A stretch of 64,000 bases of DNA from Alkalihalophilus pseudofirmus (lineage in GTDB: Bacteria; Bacillota; Bacilli; Bacillales; Bacillaceae_D), in contig NZ_CP117835.1 of NCBI RefSeq assembly GCF_029094545.1, positions 1,902,001 through 1,966,000 on the forward strand. Direction: 5' to 3'. A model generated the notes under the pieces. The model was not told where the DNA came from. It ran no database searches and saw only the letters and a list, made by a program, of their open reading frames with translations. This document shows positions 59,377 to 64,000 of the stretch, piece by piece (positions within the stretch are counted from its first letter, which is position 1; each line of letters opens with the position of its first letter). The position numbers were made by a program, and so were the translations under genes.

Positions 59377-59397
59377 GCTGCCTTATTGAAAGGCAGC
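59377..59397 (+). terminator. Terminator after the DUF2383 gene
   Basis: GCTGCCTT (59377-59384) and AAGGCAGC (59390-59397) form an 8-bp stem, 18 bases past the stop. The T-run is weak. Confidence 0.65.
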
Positions 59398-59418
59398 ATA
59401 TTACTCTTGCTATAATGA

Positions 59419-59621
59419 TCATGGCCTCAAGCCATAAGCAATATTAAAAATAACATGTAGGATAAATAATATTACAGAACTAAATAATGCAGCCAGTATA
59501 AATTTCATCCAGCGCTTTGTTAAGGCTTTAAATGAGTAGGAATGAAGTAAAATAGTATTATAGAAATTATTAGAAATGGCGGCATGAGAATCCAATAACG
59601 TATGTTCTTAAAGTGTTTAAT
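59419..59621 (-). pseudogene. Frameshifted small membrane-protein gene
   Basis: On the minus strand KHFKNIRYWILMPPFLIIS runs on to LFYFIPTHLKP and stops (TAA, 59522-59520). One base out of frame, FKALTKRWMKFILAALFSS continues to a TGA at 59421-59419. The two overlap at the HLK/FKA codons, so a single base loss or gain broke a gene of about 67 codons with two membrane helices. It also lacks a normal start (ATT behind GGAGAGG). Confidence 0.6.
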
Positions 59622-59686
59622 TATATGCCTCTCCTTTGGTCAACTGTACTAAGATAATGATACATAATCCTCGCTTTTACGTGTCG

Positions 59687-59875
59687 TTAATTCGTTCGTA
59701 CCTTTCTTAATACCAACCCGTTAGCTACTGCCCCTATTAACCCTGCAACCACAAAAATATAGGCAACAAACAATGGTGTTGAAGAGAGTGATTCCGTAAG
59801 AATTCTAAACATACCGACGGCAAAAATGAGTAAACTACAAACAAGTGTAATTAATACTTTAGTTTTACCATTCAA
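59687..59875 (-). CDS. Small two-helix membrane protein
   Basis: 62 residues from TTG 59875, with AGGGAGGT about 9 bases upstream. Two membrane helices (about 6-26 and 33-54) and a basic tail LRKVRTN. Family not recognised. Downstream of a 30-residue gene on the same strand. Confidence 0.65.
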   Translation of the reverse strand: MNGKTKVLITLVCSLLIFAVGMFRILTESLSSTPLFVAYIFVVAGLIGAVANGLVLRKVRTN

Positions 59876-59903
59876 CTAAATTACCTCCCTTCGTTTTAAA
59901 AAA

Positions 59904-59996
59904 TCAGTTCTTCCCTTTTGAATTAGCACCAACCAAGCCTCCAACTACACCGCCTATTAATGCAATAACAATTGCTGCCCAAGTCCAAAAGCTCAT
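59904..59996 (-). CDS. Very small membrane protein, 30 residues
   Basis: ATG 59996 with GAGGTG about 6 bases upstream opens MSFWTWAAIVIALIGG, then VVGGLVGANSKGKN and TGA. A single Gly-rich membrane helix with GGVVGG repeats and a short basic end. Too short for most gene finders, but the ribosome binding site and hydrophobic pattern favour a real gene. It lies between the SMI1/KNR4 gene and the 62-residue membrane protein, probably in one operon. Confidence 0.55.
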   Translation of the reverse strand: MSFWTWAAIVIALIGGVVGGLVGANSKGKN

Positions 59997-60011
59997 ATCA
60001 AGCACCTCGCT

Positions 60012-60839
60012 TTATGTATGAAATCTGTTATGTAATTGTCCTAAGGAATATAGAGCTAACTCTTTAACATCCTTATTCTTACTAGTAGATAGTTCCTGTA
60101 AGACTGCATCTAAATAATCATCTTCAATCATTCCCTTATTTTCTCCTTCAGCACAACACATTAAAAAGAGAAGTAAATAAAAATGAACTTTTGGCTTCTC
60201 ATGCTGCCTCATTTTTTCAACCATATAACGGATCAATTCATTCGTTGTGGAGAGCACTTTCGTTAATAGACGGTCAATATCTTTCGGTGTGCCATTCTTT
60301 ATCACGTCGTCTATTTGAGTGTAATAGTCTTTTATTTCTTGATCAGAAAGTTCAGATTCAGGAAAATCAACCTCTTCTTCACTGTAATCAATTAATCCTT
60401 TAATAAAGCTCTCAAAATCATGTGCCAGCTGTAATTCTTGCTCTTGTTCCACATCAATATACATAACAGCAGGCTCCGACTTGGTATTTCGGTAATCAAG
60501 GGCAATCCAGGCATGTCCATCGCCAGAAATAAGCACTATGTTCTCAGGCATGTCCCATTCTTGAATAAGATAGCTGCTATCTAGTATTCCTTTCTCCGTA
60601 CCGATTCCAATACCAAATAAGTGGTCAACTTGAACATGGTTAGAGGCCCAAGATGTTGGTACATCTGTTGGGTGTGCATTAAAGATGAGATACCCTCCAT
60701 TTTGTTGTTTTAATAGCTGTAAGTATGAATCTGGTAATTTAATTCCTAAATCATCTTCTGCTTTTCTTACCATTTCATCTGTTAATGGTTTTAATTTGCC
60801 GTAATCATTGTCTTCATGCCAAATTTTTATATGTTTCAT
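60012..60839 (-). CDS. SMI1/KNR4 (SUKH) family protein
   Basis: 275 residues. The N-terminal SUKH domain (about 15-140) has the marks DEMVRKAEDDLGIKLPDSYLQLLKQQNGG, followed by a hydrophobic-acidic core with ENIVLISGDGHAWIALDYR. The C-terminal part (about 150-275) is helical. SUKH proteins are often immunity partners of secreted toxins; no toxin gene is adjacent here, so it may be an orphan. ATG with GGGGGAT-like upstream bases. Confidence 0.88.
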   Translation of the reverse strand: MKHIKIWHEDNDYGKLKPLTDEMVRKAEDDLGIKLPDSYLQLLKQQNGGYLIFNAHPTDVPTSWASNHVQVDHLFGIGIGTEKGILDSSYLIQEWDMPENIVLISGDGHAWIALDYRNTKSEPAVMYIDVEQEQELQLAHDFESFIKGLIDYSEEEVDFPESELSDQEIKDYYTQIDDVIKNGTPKDIDRLLTKVLSTTNELIRYMVEKMRQHEKPKVHFYLLLFLMCCAEGENKGMIEDDYLDAVLQELSTSKNKDVKELALYSLGQLHNRFHT

Positions 60840-60891
60840 ATTAATCCCCCAAGAAAGGTTGAGCTTTTGGTATTGGCTGCTGCATTAAGGT

Positions 60892-61050
60892 CTAATTCTT
60901 TTTAGACATATAGTCTTTAATCTCATTCACTTTCTCATCAATCTCATCTAATTTATTTTTAGTATATTTCATAAAATGAGCAACTCTTGATAGGAGAAAT
61001 ATAATTAGTATTAAGAATACAAGGTTTATCATAGCGTCAATGATATCCAC
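60892..61050 (-). CDS. Small membrane protein with charged C-terminal helix, 52 residues
   Basis: GTG 61050 behind AAAGGGGCGG opens a frame of 52 codons: one membrane helix (MINLVFLILIIFLLS) and a heptad-like charged tail KNKLDEIDEKVNEIKDYMSK that may form a coiled coil. It lies between the SMI1/KNR4 gene and the 118-residue gene on the same strand. Similar single-helix plus coiled-coil proteins are common in Bacillus; function unknown. Confidence 0.6.
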   Translation of the reverse strand: MDIIDAMINLVFLILIIFLLSRVAHFMKYTKNKLDEIDEKVNEIKDYMSKKN

Positions 61051-61066
61051 GTTGACCGCCCCTTTC

Positions 61067-61423
61067 TTACTTGTATTTACTTATAGATTTATTTGCATAG
61101 CTCCGGGACATTGTGGAAGGAGAAAAACGAATTCTGTATTTTCCTATAAGCTCTTCTTTAACTTTTTCCGTCAACTGCTCTCCTTGTTTGTTATGTTCTT
61201 CTTCCATCTCAACACCATTAGGAATTAATCTATCTACATCCCAATCGATCCATTCGCCGTATTTTCCTGCCCATTCCATTAAATCGTTCTTTAATTCATT
61301 TGATAGGGGGAATTCTTCTAAGTCTAAATTATGACTACAGAGATCACACCAAATAGGATCTGCCCCGATATCACCTTCTACTTTTACTTCATATGTGTTC
61401 GCTTCCTCACAAAAACAATTCAT
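61067..61423 (-). CDS. Uncharacterised protein with putative zinc-binding cysteines
   Basis: 118 residues. N-terminal cysteines as NCFCEE and WCDLCSHNLD give a C-x-C ... C-x2-C pattern that could hold one zinc ion. The remainder is acidic and helical (LSNELKNDLMEWAGKYGEW) with a basic tail. The family resembles short Bacillus hypothetical proteins that I cannot name. No membrane helix. AGAGGAG lies 7 bases before ATG. Confidence 0.65.
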   Translation of the reverse strand: MNCFCEEANTYEVKVEGDIGADPIWCDLCSHNLDLEEFPLSNELKNDLMEWAGKYGEWIDWDVDRLIPNGVEMEEEHNKQGEQLTEKVKEELIGKYRIRFSPSTMSRSYANKSISKYK

Positions 61424-61561
61424 GCATTAAATTACTCCTCTAAAAAATATTATTCTCCTGAGCTGTTAATATAAATAACAGATTCAAAAACTTAGTATAT
61501 TTTAACATAAATAACCATATAATGATTTTTTTCTTAATGAAATACGGTTGTTTTTGTATGC

Positions 61562-61594
61562 AAGAAGCGATTGCTTTAATAGCAATCGCTTCTT
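61562..61594. terminator. Long perfect hairpin between operons
   Basis: AAGAAGCGATTGCT (61562-61575) and AGCAATCGCTTCTT (61581-61594) form a 14-bp stem with loop TTAAT. It may terminate the DUF3147 operon on the minus strand; the T-run is absent. No gene is seen in 61424-61724. Confidence 0.65.
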
Positions 61595-61724
61595 CGTGCT
61601 TATCCCTTTTACCTGTATTTAAACTAGTAAAATGAAAGCAATTCTCTTTCTACCTAGTTGATCAACTTATAAAATTTATTCAGTTGACTAAAGTTTTATT
61701 AGGGAAACAATACGTGCGCTTACT

Positions 61725-62072
61725 CTAAAAGAATACCGCTGCCTTCTTTACGATGAAATCTTGAATGGTTAGAAATATGATCCACCCTACTACTCCAAAT
61801 CCTATGGAGATAAATAATGAAAAAGAAGCTTTTAATGAAATTGCTACTATAATTAATAGGGCAGCTGTTGCTGGGAATCCCCATAGGACCCCCAAGGCAA
61901 ATTTGCTTAGGGTGGTAGTTTGTTCTCCTTGCATGTAAAGCCAAAACAAACTCAGTAAACTAACTAAGGGCAAAGCAGCAATAATTCCTCCATACTTCGG
62001 AAAGAATCTCGCTACTTCTGTAACTAAACCAATAATGAGTGCAGAGACTAGAATCTTTGTAAATAGAAACAT
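61725..62072 (-). CDS. DUF3147 family membrane protein
   Basis: 115 residues, about four membrane helices. The pattern LIIGLVTEVARFFPKYGGIIAALPLVSLLSLFWLY (read in two parts) is that of DUF3147 proteins, which are related to small pore-like or transporter-like membrane proteins. The ATG at 62072 lies inside the end of the MarR-type gene (25-base overlap), so the two are coupled. Function unknown. Confidence 0.75.
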   Translation of the reverse strand: MFLFTKILVSALIIGLVTEVARFFPKYGGIIAALPLVSLLSLFWLYMQGEQTTTLSKFALGVLWGFPATAALLIIVAISLKASFSLFISIGFGVVGWIIFLTIQDFIVKKAAVFF

Positions 62073-62485
62073 TTCTTAGCCTCTTGACTAAGGAGACTAA
62101 ATGCTTTTTCTATCATTACAATATCTGAAGGATCAAGTTTTTCTAATACATTTTTGAGTTTTTCATTATCTAATTGAGTGTGTTTAAACAACACTTCCCT
62201 CCCATCTGCAGTTAATACGACGAATACTTTTCTTTCATCTTGGATGCATCTTTCTTTGGATACAAAGCCCTTTTTAATTAATCTTTTAATATGTTCGGAA
62301 GCAGTATTATGAGTTACACCTAAGTATGTAGCTAAATCACCTATCGTTACTTCGTTCTTTTTTTCAATGTGTTGCAATAATCTTATAGCTTGGTGCGAAA
62401 TATTTTCTTGATGAGCGTAATGCAGTAGATGATAAATGTCAGTTCAATTTTGGTTAATGATACTAATTGATTTATTTAAAGTCAT
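62048..62485 (-). pseudogene. MarR-family regulator with in-frame TGA near the N-terminus
   Basis: ATG 62485 behind GGGAGGG reads MTLNKSISIINQN, then TGA (62446-62444), then without frame change TDIYHLLHYAHQENISHQAI and on through RLLQHIEKKNEVTIG to a complete winged HTH (ATYLGVTHNTASEHIKRLIKKG) and the C-terminus. The full length of 145 codons fits MarR. Either a nonsense mutation (TGG to TGA is the simplest) has broken it, or translation restarts at TTG 62377, giving a 109-residue protein without dimerisation helix 1. Confidence 0.7.
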
Positions 62486-62502
62486 AATTAAACCCTCCCT
62501 TT

Positions 62503-62523
62503 TATATCTTATAATTCGATATA
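62503..62523. promoter_or_regulatory. Dyad upstream of the MarR-type gene
   Basis: TATATC (62503-62508) and GATATA (62518-62523) form a perfect dyad with a 9-base spacer, 18 bases upstream of the original MarR start. It overlaps likely -10 sequence TATAAG on the minus strand and suits autoregulation. Confidence 0.45.
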
Positions 62524-62625
62524 ATCTTATGCAAAGATTAAAGGGATTTTCATCATTACAAGAGCTACTATTTTTATACTTAATTAAATATTTTGTGTTT
62601 AGAGTTCATCTCATGAAGAATTTAG

Positions 62626-63066
62626 TTAACGAACAAAAGCTGATTCTCTGTCAGCAAGGGCATCTTCTAACCATCTGGGATGCATCCTCAATAAGTCTTC
62701 AGGTAAGTTCTGTTGTTCAAAAAATTTAATTTCTAGTGACTCAGACGAATTACAACAAAGTTCTCCCCCGGTTATTTCAGCGAGAAAACATGTAGTTATA
62801 AAATGTACTGTTTTACCGTTGGGATAAGTAAATACCTGTGAATGAGGGTCAGAGTACACACCAATAAGCTTCTTTATTCTTATATCTAAATTCGTTTCCT
62901 CTTTGATTTCTCTAATAGCTGCTTCTGAAACAGTTTCCCCTATTTCGATATGTCCTGAAGGAATACCCCATAATCCAACATCTGCCCTTTTTTGTAACAA
63001 AACGTGGTTTTCCTTATCTAAAATAATTACTGCAACAGCAGCTTTTAAATCATCAACCTTCTCCAT
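62626..63066 (-). CDS. Nudix hydrolase
   Basis: 146 residues. A complete Nudix box GHIEIGETVSEAAIREIKEE with TNL following (GX5EX7REUXEEXGU with Thr in place of the last Gly) binds Mg2+. The N-terminal strand AVAVIILDKENHVLLQKRAD and ADVGLWGIPSG are typical of nucleotide-handling members. It cleaves nucleoside diphosphate linkages; exact substrate unknown. Preceded by a ykkC-type leader with an intrinsic terminator, so it is probably induced by a nucleotide or PRPP-type ligand. AAAGGAGG lies 8 bases before ATG. Confidence 0.92.
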   Translation of the reverse strand: MEKVDDLKAAVAVIILDKENHVLLQKRADVGLWGIPSGHIEIGETVSEAAIREIKEETNLDIRIKKLIGVYSDPHSQVFTYPNGKTVHFITTCFLAEITGGELCCNSSESLEIKFFEQQNLPEDLLRMHPRWLEDALADRESAFVR

Positions 63067-63089
63067 TCAATCATCCTCCTTTAAATAAT

Positions 63090-63250
63090 AAAAAAAGGAC
63101 CGATTGGAAAGATTTCAACGCATGCCAAATACGCTGAACCTTTCCCCTCGGACCTTCTATGTCAATAGGTGCCTTTTACATATGGTAAAAGATGTAGCCC
63201 TTGGTCACTGACCTATCTAAATAGCGGAACCCTAGCTACAATTTTCCAGT
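63090..63250 (-). ncRNA. ykkC-type riboswitch (subtype 2) with terminator
   Basis: Minus strand: CTAGGGTTCCGC (from 63235), hairpin CTATttagATAG, GTGACCAAG, ACA, hairpin CTTTTAC/GTAAAAG, CACC, then ACATAGAAGGTCC. This follows the order of ykkC RNAs (CUAGGGUUCCGC, P2, GGUCCAAG, ACA, P3, ACACC, GGAUAGAAGCCC). A long stem AAGGTCCGA/TCGGTCCTT, closed by T residues at 63090-63096, overlaps the aptamer 3' part. Ligand binding should prevent this terminator. With a Nudix gene downstream, subtype 2c (nucleoside diphosphates) is most likely; PRPP or ppGpp subtypes remain possible. Confidence 0.75.
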
Positions 63251-63377
63251 TCATATTTAGTTTACTATTATTTCTTAGAGAATGAAAGTTACTTTTATCA
63301 CACCTGCCATACTAGTTGCTGACAGGGTACTTTTTTTACTGCATTATCGGAAAAGTTATGTAAGCAAGTAAGTTTAT

Positions 63378-63409
<32 letters not shown>

Positions 63410-63425
63410 TTGAACTAAACGCAAA

Positions 63426-64000
63426 CTACCCAAATACTTGAGCTGCAATGCTGAACAATGTATTGTTCCTGGTAGGTAGACTATCAGAATTAATGACCAT
63501 GATTGGAGGACGGTTCATATTAACAAACCCTCTCCTATTCAAAAACATCATAAATTCATTATTTTCTAACGGAACATCAATTCTTATTTTTCCTTGATGA
63601 TTAATAGCAAGTTTATCTATCAAACCAGAAGCAACTTGAAAATCCCTTGCTACAATCGGGCCTAATATAAGATGAACTGGCCCTGAAATGGAAAGACCAT
63701 ATCCCACAATAGCTCCCTGATCATCCTTGGCAACGAAGATTTGTTCAGCCTGTTTCATTCTAATTTTTAAAAAGCGAGTTCTCGTAGCACCGAAAGCTCT
63801 CTCATCAAGTTTATAAATTGCCTCCATATCAACTACACTATACTCTTCGATAGTGATGTTACTTCCAAGCAACGGGTCATGATCAAACATATAATTATCA
63901 CAAATGTATTTATCAACATAACCTACCGAATTAAAACCCATTTTTTTATAAAGGGGTGTACCTTCTTCCGTGGCAATTAGCATAATTGGAGTGTCGGGCG
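63426..64000 (-). CDS. GNAT-family acetyltransferase, N-terminus outside window
   Basis: The frame is open to the right edge (PDTPI precedes the first in-window Met), so the start is missing. The visible part is the end of one GNAT domain (IMLIATEEGTPLYKKMGF, the motif-B LxATxxGxxLYxxxGF) followed by a second domain (about 130 residues: ITIEEYSVVDMEAIYKLDERAFGATR, GYGLSISGPVHLILGPIVA, FLNRRGFVNM). This two-domain layout is that of GNAT proteins with a C-terminal Acetyltransf_18-like domain. Substrate unknown. Confidence 0.85.
   Translation of the reverse strand, partial: PDTPIMLIATEEGTPLYKKMGFNSVGYVDKYICDNYMFDHDPLLGSNITIEEYSVVDMEAIYKLDERAFGATRTRFLKIRMKQAEQIFVAKDDQGAIVGYGLSISGPVHLILGPIVARDFQVASGLIDKLAINHQGKIRIDVPLENNEFMMFLNRRGFVNMNRPPIMVINSDSLPTRNNTLFSIAAQVFG

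Noticed and set aside
62436-62729. 97-codon plus-strand frame
   Set aside because: It runs antisense over the MarR leader and the end of the Nudix gene and has no ribosome binding site.

Overview
The window looks like chromosome from a low-GC, spore-forming Bacillaceae species. Evidence: B. subtilis-type gene sets (cysJI next to a HelD-type ATPase as in the yvgQRS neighbourhood, a YknXYZ-like efflux set, YciC-like GTPase, YurQ-like GIY-YIG protein, cold-shock protein), strong AAGGAGG-type ribosome binding sites, TTG and GTG starts, and 7-1-7 Fur-family boxes. No rRNA, tRNA, CRISPR array or prophage was seen.

Layout. 1-11 kb (minus): two CNNM/CorC-type membrane proteins, a DUF368 (PopT-type) transporter, an IS150-group element inserted inside a dispersed GC-rich repeat, a MacB/HlyD-type efflux operon, a VOC protein and a metallophosphoesterase. 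11-18 kb (minus): an Opp/Nik-type ABC importer plus a cobW-dcd pair; each unit has a near-perfect Zur box, so this is a zinc-starvation module. 18-24 kb: aldehyde dehydrogenase, several dispersed repeats and assimilatory sulfite reductase cysJI. 24-28.5 kb (plus): HelD, a regulator with two MerR helix-turn-helix domains, and a large unrecognised protein behind a sporulation-type promoter. 28.6-36.9 kb (minus): a sugar or glycoside catabolic operon (LacI regulator, two TIM-barrel isomerases, two Gfo/Idh/MocA dehydrogenases, ABC importer without its own ATPase) with two identical palindromic operators.

37-44 kb holds ordinary housekeeping and regulator genes plus an orphan terminator hairpin that may mark a small RNA. 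44.8-46.4 kb is an IS110-family element with a non-coding 5' region that fits a bridge RNA. It sits in one copy of an intergenic repeat (core CCCGTTAG) that recurs behind most of the small minus-strand genes of 46.5-54 kb, giving that stretch a gene-cassette look. The putative target-binding loop of the bridge RNA carries the repeat's own sequence.

54-64 kb holds regulators with their targets (PadR-rhomboid, MerR-MFS, MarR-DUF3147), a SUKH/SMI1 protein, several tiny membrane proteins, two broken genes (a frameshifted small membrane protein and a MarR gene with an in-frame TGA), and a Nudix hydrolase gene behind a ykkC-type riboswitch leader with an intrinsic terminator. A tetranucleotide microsatellite lies near the right edge.

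Most likely new or under-described: the match between the IS110 bridge-RNA loop and the dispersed repeat, the cassette-like array, the Zur-controlled dCTP deaminase, and the ykkC-Nudix leader.
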